A stretch of DNA of 64,000 nucleotides, taken from positions 27,370-91,369 of the forward strand of contig NZ_AZRK01000024.1 in NCBI RefSeq assembly GCF_002895485.1, written 5' to 3'. Position 1 is the first letter of the stretch. Every line of letters begins with the position of its first letter. The position numbers and the translations under genes are program-made. The notes below the pieces were generated by a model. It was not told the DNA's origin. It saw only the letters and a program-made list of their open reading frames with translations, and did not search any database. Shown piece after piece: positions 55,743 through 63,979 of this stretch. The stretch is from Petrotoga sp. 9PWA.NaAc.5.4. Lineage in GTDB: Bacteria; Thermotogota; Thermotogae; Petrotogales; Petrotogaceae.

Positions 55743-55872
55743 TAGAGTAGTTGAATTATAAAAGTTTAACTTTGACTACTTTAGTAAGTCCTTACTTTAA
55801 GAGTCGTCTAACCTAACCTTATCTCTCAGTAGACATTAGAAGAACACCTTCATTGGATAATACGTATACCAT
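55743..55872 (-). pseudogene. Fossil of an IscB / RRXRR (PLMP-domain) protein start
   Basis: From ATG 55872 (aaaggag site 55886-55880) the minus strand reads MVYVLSNEGVLLMSTER, then G, VRRLLK, GLTKVVKVKLL, FNYS, with in-frame stops at codons 18, 20, 27 and 39. This matches the N-terminal PLMP domain of IscB-type HNH nucleases (YVLS-G-PLMPT-R-GKVRRLLK-G-AKVVK-PF-IQL-Y). The rest of the nuclease, including RuvC and HNH domains, is absent; the piece runs into sequence near the interspersed repeat. Identification is by motif only. Confidence 0.6.
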
Positions 55873-56055
55873 TTTAAAACTCCTTTGAAGTTAAGTTAGG
55901 ATAAAGCTTGTAAGTCCATATCACCAATGTTATGTAGGTTTTTTAGATGAACAGCACTTCTCCTATCCCTTGGCGAGACTAATCAACCAAACTTGTATTT
56001 CTACAAGATCTCACTTTTATAGATGGTGTGTAGTTGATACTTAGCATCATTTTAT
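55873..56055 (-). ncRNA. Candidate omega/HEARO-type RNA upstream of the IscB fossil
   Basis: About 180 bases directly upstream of the fossil start look structured. CTTGTA-GAAA-TACAAG is a 6-bp stem with a GNRA loop (around 56005), enclosed by GAGA...TCTC and, further out, CAAC...GGTTG, with GGGATA able to pair with the later TATCC. Position and size fit the RNA found before iscB genes. It could be non-functional now. Confidence 0.45.
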
Positions 56056-56228
56056 TGTGATTATACACCTTTTTGGCAATTTCACAAAGTTGAAAAATGA
56101 TCTGATAAATTTTTTTGAAATTTATTATTTAAGGTTAATATTATATTTAGAAACTTATTTTATTAGAATAAATGATTATTTGTGTTTTACTGTTTTGTAT
56201 GATAAAATAGATTGTGGAGGTGCTAAAA

Positions 56229-56714
56229 ATGGAAAAAGTATATGATTTTGATTCTATTAATTTATCTTTGAAAGAGCTTAATTCCCAAGAAGATTTAGAC
56301 AACGATGATTTTAATTTTACTAAAGTGGATATAGCAAAGTTTTTGGAAGAGCATCTTGGAAAGTATGGAGACCCTTTAGAAGATATTATTAACTCTATAG
56401 ATTATTCTTTTTCCCAGGAGAAAGGGAAAGGTGGCTTCGTTTTAGTTCTTCATGATGGAGAAGATATTATTGGAGCTGCTGTTGTTAACGATACAGGTAT
56501 GGAAGGATATATTCCTGAGCATGTTTTAGTTTATATTGCGGTCGATGAAAAAGTTAGAGGTCGTGGTATAGGTAGTACGTTGTTAGAAGAAACAATTGAT
56601 AGATGCGATGGGGACATATCCTTGCATGTGGAATACGATAATCCAGCAAGAAAGTTATATGAAAGATTAGGCTTTAAATCTAAGTATGCCGAAATGAGGT
56701 TAAAGACTAATTAG
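56229..56714 (+). CDS. GNAT-family N-acetyltransferase
   Basis: The 161-residue protein has the GNAT core: VLVYIAVDEKVRGRGIGSTL (acetyl-CoA motif A with R-x-x-G-x-G) and ISLHVEYDNPARKLYERLGF (motif B). The first ~60 residues are acidic and not part of the core. ATG 56229 follows ggaggtg. A TATGATAAAAT sequence upstream may be its promoter. Substrate unknown. It is followed by the rimP-nusA leader. Confidence 0.87.
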   Translation: MEKVYDFDSINLSLKELNSQEDLDNDDFNFTKVDIAKFLEEHLGKYGDPLEDIINSIDYSFSQEKGKGGFVLVLHDGEDIIGAAVVNDTGMEGYIPEHVLVYIAVDEKVRGRGIGSTLLEETIDRCDGDISLHVEYDNPARKLYERLGFKSKYAEMRLKTN

Positions 56715-56781
56715 CTGGCTATATTAGGGTTTACATTTATTTTTTAATTTGTAGTTCTAAAGAATTATTAACGTAAATATG

Positions 56782-56809
56782 TTGATTTTTTTTAAATTTA
56801 TGTTATAAT
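56782..56809 (+). promoter_or_regulatory. Promoter of the rimP-nusA operon
   Basis: TTGATT (56782-56787), 16-base spacer, TATAAT (56804-56809), with predicted start near 56816, about 155 bases before rimP. Confidence 0.65.
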
Positions 56810-56854
56810 AATTATTGAACGAACGCTAAGTAAAGTAAAAAAGGAATCAAATTC

Positions 56855-56881
56855 CGAGGGCATTTGCCCTCGAGATTTTTT
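56855..56881 (+). terminator. Leader terminator before rimP
   Basis: CGAGGGC / GCCCTCG stem with ATTT loop then AGATTTTTT, about 40 bases after the predicted start and upstream of rimP. A smaller hairpin GGAAT-CAA-ATTCC lies just before it. The layout suggests attenuation of the rimP-nusA operon. Confidence 0.75.
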
Positions 56882-56971
56882 ATAACTAAAGCTACTAATT
56901 TATGATTAAAAATATTGTAACTTTTTAATTTAGAACTTAGAAAGGAATTTCCAGAAAGGGGAGGTAATAAA

Positions 56972-57445
56972 ATGCTTTCCAACGAAGAGATTAAACAATT
57001 ACTTTTGGAAAAATCCATCAACGTTGCTTCAAAAATGAGTCTTGAGATTTTTGATATTTATATAAGAGGGACTCGAAAAAATAAGGTAATTGAAATTGTA
57101 ATTGATAATCCAAATGATTATGTTTCCATAGATGATTGTGAAAGATTTTCTCGTGCAATTGAACCATGGATTGATGAACTCGATCTTTTTGAAAGTAGCT
57201 ACGATTTAGTCGTAAGTTCTCCGGGTCTTGATAGAAAATTAAGAGGCAAAAATGATTATATAAGGTTTAAAGGGCATTTAGCAAAATTTATCTTAAAAAG
57301 TGAACAAAATAAAAAATTAACAATTATTGGGTATATTGAAGAAGTATATGACGATAAAATAAAAATAAAAGAAAAGGACTCTAACAATATTATAGAAAAA
57401 TATTTTAATGAAATTGATAAAGCCAATTTGGAAATTGAATTGTAA
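56972..57445 (+). CDS. rimP: Ribosome maturation factor RimP
   Basis: RimP assists 30S subunit assembly. The 157-residue protein has VIEIVIDNPNDYVSIDDCERFSRAIEPWID, LVVSSPGLDRKLRGKNDYIRF and an SH3-like C-terminal part, all typical. A strong ggggaggt site precedes ATG 56972. It is directly followed by nusA, the conserved order. Confidence 0.94.
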   Translation: MLSNEEIKQLLLEKSINVASKMSLEIFDIYIRGTRKNKVIEIVIDNPNDYVSIDDCERFSRAIEPWIDELDLFESSYDLVVSSPGLDRKLRGKNDYIRFKGHLAKFILKSEQNKKLTIIGYIEEVYDDKIKIKEKDSNNIIEKYFNEIDKANLEIEL

Positions 57446-57471
57446 AAATAAAGAATCGGAGGTGAAAAAAA

Positions 57472-58515
57472 TTGAACATTAATCTTTTAGAGGCTTTAGA
57501 TGCTTTAGAAAAAGAAAAAGGTATAAGCAGAGACTCGTTAGTAGATATTATTGCTAAGTCAATAAAAAGCGCTTATAAAAAAAATTACGGAGCAAAAAAT
57601 GTAGAAGTTGAAATTGATAAAAATCTTTCTAAATTTAATGTGTATCAAATATGGAAAGTGGTAGATAAAGTTGAAAACCCAAGAGAAGAAATATCTTTGG
57701 AAGAAGCCAAAGAAATTGATCCAAAGGTTGAATTAGGAGGAACTATAAGAAAAAAAATTAATTTGAAAAAAGATTTTAGAAGAGTTGCTGCTCAAACAGC
57801 AAAGCAGGTTATATTACAAAATTTAAAAGAATTAGAAAAAGGCAAATTATATGAAAGATATACTGCTTTAAAAAATAAAATTTCATCCGCAGAAGTTTTA
57901 AAAGTAGGTGATACATTTGTAGAGATAAAAATAGGAAAACTTGAAACAAAACTTCCTGACAAAGAAATGATACCAAACGAAAAATTTAAAAATGGCGAAC
58001 TAATAAAAGTATACATTAAAAATATATTAAACACATCAAAAGGACCTAAGATAATTGTGTCAAGAGCATGTCCAGAATTTGTAACTGAATTATTGACATC
58101 TATTGTACCTGAAATTGAAGAAGGAATCGTAAAAATTGTTAGAATTAGCAGAGAACCGGGAATAAGGACTAAAGTTGCTGTTATAAGTACGATGGAAAAT
58201 GTAGACCCCGTTGGAGCATGTATCGGCGAAAAAGGTTCAAGAATAAATGAGTTATTAAAAGAATTAAAACACGAAAAGGTTGATATTGTAGAATATTCAG
58301 ACGACATTAAAGTTTTTATTAAAAATGCGCTTGCGCCTGCAGAAGTAAAGGATATAGATCTTAACGAAAAAGAAAAAATAGCTGTTGTCTATATCCCTGA
58401 AAATCAGTTCTCTCTTGCAGTAGGAAAAGGTGGTCAAACTGCAAGATTAGCAGCAAAGCTCACAGGATGGAAAATAGATATTCATCCATTAAAGTCAAAT
58501 CTTCATCACTTATAG
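57472..58515 (+). CDS. nusA: Transcription termination/antitermination protein NusA
   Basis: NusA binds RNA polymerase and nascent RNA. The 347-residue protein has the N-terminal polymerase-binding domain (about 1-125), an S1 domain (about 130-200), KH1 with VGACIGEKGSRINELLKEL and KH2 with AVGKGGQTARLAAKLTGWKIDI. It lacks extra C-terminal acidic repeats, like Gram-positive NusA. Start is TTG 57472 after ggaggtg. A terminator follows, so infB is not in this operon. Confidence 0.96.
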   Translation: MNINLLEALDALEKEKGISRDSLVDIIAKSIKSAYKKNYGAKNVEVEIDKNLSKFNVYQIWKVVDKVENPREEISLEEAKEIDPKVELGGTIRKKINLKKDFRRVAAQTAKQVILQNLKELEKGKLYERYTALKNKISSAEVLKVGDTFVEIKIGKLETKLPDKEMIPNEKFKNGELIKVYIKNILNTSKGPKIIVSRACPEFVTELLTSIVPEIEEGIVKIVRISREPGIRTKVAVISTMENVDPVGACIGEKGSRINELLKELKHEKVDIVEYSDDIKVFIKNALAPAEVKDIDLNEKEKIAVVYIPENQFSLAVGKGGQTARLAAKLTGWKIDIHPLKSNLHHL

Positions 58516-58560
58516 GCGTGGAAGCCTTCTTTCAACAAGACAATAAATTTTATAATCTTA

Positions 58561-58597
58561 AAAATACCGTGTGTTCAAAATAACACACGGTATTTTT
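58561..58597 (+). terminator. Terminator after nusA
   Basis: A 15-bp perfect stem AAAATACCGTGTGTT / AACACACGGTATTTT with a 6-base loop and trailing T. Confidence 0.92.
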
Positions 58598-58599
58598 AC

Positions 58600-58630
58600 T
58601 TGACATGAAGTTAACTCCATACTATATAAT
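58600..58630 (+). promoter_or_regulatory. MerR-type promoter 1 (19-bp spacer, dyad)
   Basis: TTGACA (58600-58605), exactly 19 bases, TATAAT (58625-58630). The spacer carries the dyad GAAGTTAACTCC. Long spacers with a central palindrome are the signature of MerR-regulated promoters. Confidence 0.8.
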
Positions 58631-58694
58631 CAAACAAATACTTATAAAATAATCTTTTATTGAATAAAAAAATCAACAAAAAATAATAAAGTAC

Positions 58695-58725
58695 TTGACA
58701 TGGAGTTAACTCCAAAGTGTATGAT
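58695..58725 (+). promoter_or_regulatory. MerR-type promoter 2 (19-bp spacer, perfect dyad)
   Basis: TTGACA (58695-58700), 19-base spacer with the perfect palindrome TGGAGTTAACTCCA, TATGAT (58720-58725). It drives the operon beginning at 58846. Confidence 0.85.
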
Positions 58726-58845
58726 TGAATAAACTAATAAGTTAATTAGAAAAATTCATGTGAGCTTTAGAAATAAATAGTTTTTTAAAAAGAAGATTTT
58801 AAATTTAAAATGGGTCTAGAAAATTTTAAAAGGAGGTAGAAAGTT

Positions 58846-59919
58846 ATGAATTCTTGGAAAGAGCAAGAAGATTTCATAACAATAATTAGAAACGGCTCCC
58901 AAGAACAATTCAAAGGTCCACAGGAATGGTTTACCGGGGACGTAATTGTTAAGAATCTTTTTTCGGAAAATGCTCTACATACATATAGTGGAAGTTTAGT
59001 CACATTCCAAGCAGGAGCGAGGACCGCTTGGCACACACATCCTATTGGACAAAGATTGATTATAACTGAAGGAGTTGGATGGGTGCAACAGTGGGGAGAA
59101 CCAATTGAAGAAGTTAGAGAAGGAGATGTTGTTTGGTTTCCTGCAGGTGTTAAACATTGGCATGGTGCGACACCTACAAGTTCAATGACGCATATAGCAC
59201 TTTCAGGAGTTTTTGAAGGTAACGTGGCAGAATGGATGGAAAAAGTGAGTGATGAACAATACAACAAAAAGAATAAAAAGCAAGCTTTAACGGTCAAACA
59301 AGAAAATATAGTTTCCATTGCGGTATTTACTACAATTGGTGATTTGTCAAAACTAGGAATCGCTTTAAATAATGGATTAGATAGTAGTTTAACCATAAAT
59401 GAAATTAAAGAAATCATTATACAATTATATGCGTACTCTGGATTTCCACGAAGTTTAAATGCACTCACTACATTTATGGAAGTTTTAGAAGATAGAAAAA
59501 CAAAAGGAATTTATGATGAATTAGGTAAAGAGGCTAATTCTCTACCCGCAGATAAAAGTAATATAGAACTAGGTACAGAGATTCAAACGAAATTAGTGGG
59601 ATCGCCAGTTTCGGGGAAATTATACGAATTTGCACCTGTGATGGACGAATTCTTGAAAGGACATTTGTTTGGTGACATATTTGGACGCGGTGTTCTTGAT
59701 TATCAAACTAGAGAAATGGTTACCATAGGAGCGCTAGCTAGCATGGATGGAGTAGATTCACAACTAATGTCTCATTATTTAATGGGTTTAAATGCTGGGT
59801 TAACTCAAGATCAGATTATAGGTATAATATCTGTTCTTGAACATGAAATAGGTCATGAAAAAGCACAAAATGCATATCGATTGTTAAATGAAACTTTAAT
59901 AGACAAAAATCTAATATAA
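58846..59919 (+). CDS. Cupin - double carboxymuconolactone decarboxylase-like fusion protein
   Basis: The 357-residue protein has an N-terminal cupin (about 30-125) with WHTHPIGQRLIITEGVG and GDVVWFPAGVKHWHGA giving the metal His set, then two alpha-helical CMD/AhpD-like domains (about 150-225 and 270-345). Such proteins appear in MerR-controlled redox operons. The substrate or peroxidase activity is unknown; no CxxC of AhpD is seen. aggaggt precedes ATG 58846. First gene of the operon. Confidence 0.87.
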   Translation: MNSWKEQEDFITIIRNGSQEQFKGPQEWFTGDVIVKNLFSENALHTYSGSLVTFQAGARTAWHTHPIGQRLIITEGVGWVQQWGEPIEEVREGDVVWFPAGVKHWHGATPTSSMTHIALSGVFEGNVAEWMEKVSDEQYNKKNKKQALTVKQENIVSIAVFTTIGDLSKLGIALNNGLDSSLTINEIKEIIIQLYAYSGFPRSLNALTTFMEVLEDRKTKGIYDELGKEANSLPADKSNIELGTEIQTKLVGSPVSGKLYEFAPVMDEFLKGHLFGDIFGRGVLDYQTREMVTIGALASMDGVDSQLMSHYLMGLNAGLTQDQIIGIISVLEHEIGHEKAQNAYRLLNETLIDKNLI

Positions 59920-59933
59920 AAGGAGAACAAAAA

Positions 59934-61100
59934 ATGAATGATTTTATCTATCACAACCCTGTAAAAGTATATTTTGGGAAAGATCAACTTTGTCATGTTG
60001 GTGAAGAGTTAAGTAAATTTGGAAAAAGAGTACTTCTAACTTATGGGGGAGGTTCAATAAAAAAGATAGGACTGTATGATAAAGTGAAGAGCGAAGTAAA
60101 AAAATCAGGCTTAGAATTGTTTGAACTCTCAGGGATCCAACCAAATCCAAGAATTGACTCTGTTAGAAAAGGGGTGCAAATATGTAAAGATAAAAAAATA
60201 GATGTTCTCTTAGCTGTAGGAGGAGGTTCAACATTAGATGCAACAAAGTATATGGCTGCAGGAGCTTGCGTAGACTTCGATCCATGGGATTTTTTCAGTA
60301 AATGGGCTCCAATTGAAAAGGCACTTCCAGTAATTACTATTCCCACTCTTGCTGCTACAGGTTCTGAAATGAACGGAGGTGGTGTAATTAGTAATCCTGA
60401 AACTAAAGAAAAAATAGGAAGAGGCTCAGAGGTATTATTACCAAAGGTTTCTTTTTTAGATCCAACTAATACTTTTACAGTAAATTCTTACCACACCGCC
60501 TGTGGTTCAGTAGATATAATGTCACATATAATAGAAGTATATTTTACAACTGAACCTGATCTACATATGTTGGACACCATAATGGAAGGTCTTATGAGAA
60601 CGGTTATCAAATATGCTCCTATTGCTTTAAAAGAACCAGATAATTATGAGGCTCGAGCAAACCTAATGTGGACTTCTTCATGGGCTATCAACGGATTTAT
60701 CGACGGAGGAAAAAAGCACGAATGGAGTTGCCATCCAATGGAACACGAATTATCTGCTATATACGATATTATACATGGTCATGGCCTTGCTCTTCTAACG
60801 CCTAGATGGTTGGAATATTGTCTTGATGAAAATACAGTCGAAAAATACTATCAATTTGGAACAAATGTATTTGATATTGATCCTAATATTGATACTATGA
60901 ATGTTGCAAAGAAAAGTATAGAAATGTTGGCAGATTTCTTTTTCAATACTTTAGGATTAGAAGATACATTCTCTAAGGTAGGAATACAAGAAAAAGATTT
61001 TTCTTTTATGGCAAAAAGAGCTTGTGGAGGAGGAACAATAAAAGGCTTTAAGCCCTTAGGACAAAAAGATATTGAAGAAATCTTTAGAATGTGCTTGTAA
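59934..61100 (+). CDS. Iron-containing alcohol dehydrogenase (butanol dehydrogenase-like)
   Basis: The 388-residue group III dehydrogenase has the start YHNPVKVYFGKDQL, GGGSTLDATKYMA for NAD(P), TIPTLAATGSEMNGG, VDIMSHIIEVYF and CHPMEHELSAIYDIIHGHG with the metal histidines. It reduces aldehydes or ketones in the cytoplasm with NAD(P)H. It lies 14 bases downstream of the cupin gene, in an aldehyde-responsive type operon. Confidence 0.94.
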   Translation: MNDFIYHNPVKVYFGKDQLCHVGEELSKFGKRVLLTYGGGSIKKIGLYDKVKSEVKKSGLELFELSGIQPNPRIDSVRKGVQICKDKKIDVLLAVGGGSTLDATKYMAAGACVDFDPWDFFSKWAPIEKALPVITIPTLAATGSEMNGGGVISNPETKEKIGRGSEVLLPKVSFLDPTNTFTVNSYHTACGSVDIMSHIIEVYFTTEPDLHMLDTIMEGLMRTVIKYAPIALKEPDNYEARANLMWTSSWAINGFIDGGKKHEWSCHPMEHELSAIYDIIHGHGLALLTPRWLEYCLDENTVEKYYQFGTNVFDIDPNIDTMNVAKKSIEMLADFFFNTLGLEDTFSKVGIQEKDFSFMAKRACGGGTIKGFKPLGQKDIEEIFRMCL

Positions 61101-61109
61101 TTATAATTA

Positions 61110-61305
61110 GAAATAAAATTTTTAGAAAGTAACCATTTTAATTTGTTTTTAATTTATAATGGATTTAAGATACAGCCTTATTCCTCTTTATTTGATTAAA
61201 AGCAGCGAATAAATTAAATAATCATAGTTAGTAATGTTTAAAGGTATTTTATAAAAATTTTAAACCTAAACTATTGATAAAACAAAAGTTTTAAAATTTC
61301 TAAAG
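61110..61305 (-). repeat. Interspersed repeat, copy 11 (reverse orientation, degraded)
   Basis: ATTTCTAAAG (61296-61305) marks one terminus; the block GGTATTTTATAAAAATTTTA and CATAGTTAGTAATG match the reverse of other copies. The GC-rich hairpin is lost. It fills the 237-base gap inside the operon. Confidence 0.65.
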
Positions 61306-61337
61306 ATATTATAAAATCTAATCAAGGAGATATTAAT

Positions 61338-61910
61338 ATGAAAAAAAAAGAACTTATAAATTTTAATTTATCTGCTGTGTTTATAGCTATTGGACTTATT
61401 TTACCCTTTTTAACTGGTCAGATTCAACAAATTGGAAGCATGTTACTTCCTATGCATATCCCTGTGCTTTTGTGTGGATTAATTTGTGGTTGGAAATATG
61501 GATTATTTGTAGGTTTTATCTTACCACCTCTTCGCTCAGCTATTTTTGGAATGCCCCCTATGTTTCCAACTGCTATTGCTATGGCGTTTGAACTCGCCAC
61601 GTATGGAGTAGTAGTTGGATTTCTATACCAAAGATCTATTAAAAAATCTATATCTTCTATTTATCTTTCAATGATAGGAGCTATGATATCTGGAAGAATA
61701 GTTTGGGGTATTGTTATGATGTTAATTTTAAGAATAAGAGAAAGTATTTTTACTTGGCGAATGTTTATAACAGGAGCATTTTTAAATGCTATACCTGGAA
61801 TTATTCTGCAGCTCGTTCTTATTCCTTCTATTATGGTAATACTTTACCGTACCAAAATGATTCCGCTTTCCGAAAAAGTGAAAGCTGAACCTGAAAATAA
61901 GAAAAACTAA
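61338..61910 (+). CDS. ECF transporter S component-like membrane protein
   Basis: A 190-residue protein with six hydrophobic segments and the phrase MLLPMHIPVLLCGLICGWKYG followed by GFILPPLRSAIFGMPPMFPT, as in ECF S components of the energy-coupling vitamin importers. The S component binds the substrate and works with a shared EcfAA'T module elsewhere. It is not clear which vitamin or cofactor it binds. aaggagat precedes ATG 61338. It sits in the MerR operon after a repeat copy. Confidence 0.8.
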   Translation: MKKKELINFNLSAVFIAIGLILPFLTGQIQQIGSMLLPMHIPVLLCGLICGWKYGLFVGFILPPLRSAIFGMPPMFPTAIAMAFELATYGVVVGFLYQRSIKKSISSIYLSMIGAMISGRIVWGIVMMLILRIRESIFTWRMFITGAFLNAIPGIILQLVLIPSIMVILYRTKMIPLSEKVKAEPENKKN

Positions 61911-61946
61911 ACTCTGTAATTGTAAAAAGACAGGAAGGTAAAAATT

Positions 61947-62435
61947 GTGGAAGAAGAAAATAAAAAGATTTTGATTGCTTATTTTTCTTGGGATGGAAAC
62001 ACAAAAACAATAGCTGAAAAAATACAATCTCAAAAAGGCGGAGACCTATTTGAAGTAAGAACTGCGAAACCTTATTCTAGTAACTACCAAACAGTTTTAA
62101 GAGAAGCCAAAAGAGAACAACAAGAAGGAATGAAGCCAGAACTTATCACACATGTAGAAAATATGGATGAATACGATATTATTATACTCGGCTATCCGAA
62201 TTGGTGGGGAACAATACCTATGCCTATTGTTTCTTTTCTTGAAGAGTATGATTTTTCTGGAAAAACTATCTTACCATTCTGCAGCCACGGGGGTGGTGAA
62301 TTAGGTAGAAGTGTGTCTGATATAACCAAACTTGTACCCAATGCAAAGGTTGGTAGAGGACTTCCAATCTATTATTCTGGTGGATCAGATCTTGATTCCA
62401 AAATTAAAAAATGGTTAGAAGAAAACAGTAAATAA
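61947..62435 (+). CDS. Flavodoxin
   Basis: The 162-residue protein opens KILIAYFSWDGNTKTIAEKI (FMN phosphate loop S-x-x-G-N-T), continues with IIILGYPNWWGTIPMPIVSFL and ILPFCSHGGGELGRS, the short-chain flavodoxin-like fold often found with aldo/keto reductases and nitroreductases. It carries electrons or acts as an FMN oxidoreductase in the cytoplasm. GTG 61947 follows aggaagg. Confidence 0.92.
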   Translation: MEEENKKILIAYFSWDGNTKTIAEKIQSQKGGDLFEVRTAKPYSSNYQTVLREAKREQQEGMKPELITHVENMDEYDIIILGYPNWWGTIPMPIVSFLEEYDFSGKTILPFCSHGGGELGRSVSDITKLVPNAKVGRGLPIYYSGGSDLDSKIKKWLEENSK

Positions 62436-62514
62436 ATTACAACTAATTGATAAAAGTTAGTATTTACAAAATCTAAAGTGAGTATTAAAGATCTATTAAA
62501 GGAGGCTTAGCAAA

Positions 62515-63495
62515 ATGGAATACGTTAAACTTGGCAACTCTGGATTAGAAGTTTCAAGAATTTGTCTTGGATGTATGAGTTTTGGAGATTCAGAAAAATG
62601 GACACACAAATGGGTTCTTGATGAAGAAAATAGTCGACCAATTATTAAAAAAGCTCTCGAATTAGGTATCAACTTTTTCGACACAGCAAATGTGTATTCT
62701 CTTGGAAGAAGTGAAGAAATTCTTGGAAAAGCTTTAAAAGACTATGCAAAACGTGATGAGGTTATCATTGCTACAAAGGTTTTTTCAAGAATGCGTGAGG
62801 GCCCGAATGGGGCTGGACTTTCTCGAAAGGTTATTATGCATGAAATTGACAGTAGTTTGAAACGACTTGGTACTGATTATGTTGATTTATATATCATACA
62901 TCGTTGGGATTACAATACACCGATTGAAGAAACTATGGATGCATTAAATGATCTTGTTAAAGCTGGTAAAGTTAGGTATATAGGAGCTTCTGCTATGTAT
63001 GCTTGGCAGTTTCAAAAAGCATTATACACAGCAGAAAAACATGGATGGACTAAATTTATATCTATGCAAAATCATTACAATCTTATATATCGTGAAGACG
63101 AGAGAGAGCTTATTCCTTTATGTAAAGATCAAAAAATTGGTCTTACTCCATACAGCCCATTAGCAGCTGGAAGATTGGCGAGAGATTGGTCTGAAACTAC
63201 CTATCGTCTACAAACTGACGAAGTAGCAAAATCAAAATATGACTCAACTAAAGATGTTGATAAAGCTGTTGTAGATAGAGTAGCAGAACTTGCAAATAAA
63301 CATGGAGTTTCAAGAGCACAAATTTCATTAGCGTGGTTATTACATAAAGAACCCGTAAACGCACCTATTGTAGGAGCAACAAAGATAACTCATGTAGAAG
63401 ACGCTGTTGGGGCTATATCTGTTAAATTAAGCTCTGAAGAAATCGCATACTTAGAAGAACCTTACGTACCCCATGCGATTGTTGGTCCCATTTAA
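62515..63495 (+). CDS. Aldo/keto reductase
   Basis: The 326-residue TIM-barrel oxidoreductase has LGCMSFGDSE, NFFDTANVYSLGRSEEI (Asp, Tyr), VIIATKVFSR (Lys), DYVDLYIIHRWD (His) and PIVGATKITHVEDAV (cofactor). It is of the YajO/Tas-like AKR group rather than the DkgA-like one at 20493. It would reduce aldehydes or other carbonyls with NADPH, matching its operon partners. aaggaggc precedes ATG 62515. Confidence 0.94.
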   Translation: MEYVKLGNSGLEVSRICLGCMSFGDSEKWTHKWVLDEENSRPIIKKALELGINFFDTANVYSLGRSEEILGKALKDYAKRDEVIIATKVFSRMREGPNGAGLSRKVIMHEIDSSLKRLGTDYVDLYIIHRWDYNTPIEETMDALNDLVKAGKVRYIGASAMYAWQFQKALYTAEKHGWTKFISMQNHYNLIYREDERELIPLCKDQKIGLTPYSPLAAGRLARDWSETTYRLQTDEVAKSKYDSTKDVDKAVVDRVAELANKHGVSRAQISLAWLLHKEPVNAPIVGATKITHVEDAVGAISVKLSSEEIAYLEEPYVPHAIVGPI

Positions 63496-63526
63496 TAAAA
63501 AATGATAAACAGTAGAGGTGATACCT

Positions 63527-63913
63527 ATGAAAATTTCAGAAGTCAGTAAGAAATTCAATATTTCTACCGATACTCTTCGTTATTACGAAAAGATTGGATT
63601 AATACCTTCAGTGAACAGAAATAATGGAGGAATAAGAGAATATACAGAAGAAGATTGTAACTGGATAGAATTTATATTATGTATGAAAAATGCAGGTCTT
63701 TCAATCAAAACTTTAGTTAAATACGTAGACTTATTCCAACAAGGAGATGACACAATTGAAGAAAGAAAAGAATTACTAATAAACGAAAGAGAAAAACTTA
63801 GAATAAAAATAGAAAATATGAAAAAAACGCTTGAGCGATTAGATTTTAAAATAGCAAAATATGAAGAAAAAATATTAAAAAAAGAAGAAACTCTAAAATC
63901 ATTACAATTCTAA
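63527..63913 (+). CDS. MerR-family transcriptional regulator (AdhR/YraB-like)
   Basis: The 128-residue protein starts MKISEVSKKFNISTDTLRYYEKIGLIPSVNR, the MerR helix-turn-helix and wing, then GIREYTEEDCNWIEFILC and a long coiled coil (about 75-125). The region RNNGGIREYTEEDC and the Cys in ILCMKNAGLS match the electrophile-sensing AdhR/NmlR-like group. It lies at the end of the operon whose promoters carry matching MerR dyads, so autoregulation is likely. ATG 63527 follows agaggtg. Confidence 0.92.
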   Translation: MKISEVSKKFNISTDTLRYYEKIGLIPSVNRNNGGIREYTEEDCNWIEFILCMKNAGLSIKTLVKYVDLFQQGDDTIEERKELLINEREKLRIKIENMKKTLERLDFKIAKYEEKILKKEETLKSLQF

Positions 63914-63938
63914 TAATAAATTCAACAAATAAAACGAA

Positions 63939-63967
63939 AAAATGCCGCTATTGTTTAGCGGCATTTT
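63939..63967 (+). terminator. Terminator after the MerR operon
   Basis: An 11-bp stem AAAATGCCGCT / AGCGGCATTTT with a 7-base loop. Confidence 0.88.
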
Positions 63968-63979
63968 AAAATATGAAAA

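Noticed and set aside
57792..58307. 171-codon minus-strand frame inside nusA
   Set aside because: Antisense to nusA, no ribosome site or family features; a shadow.
58785..59468. 227-codon minus-strand frame over the cupin gene
   Set aside because: Antisense to an obvious cupin-CMD gene with matching RBS; composition (Ser, Cys, Pro) is that of a shadow frame.
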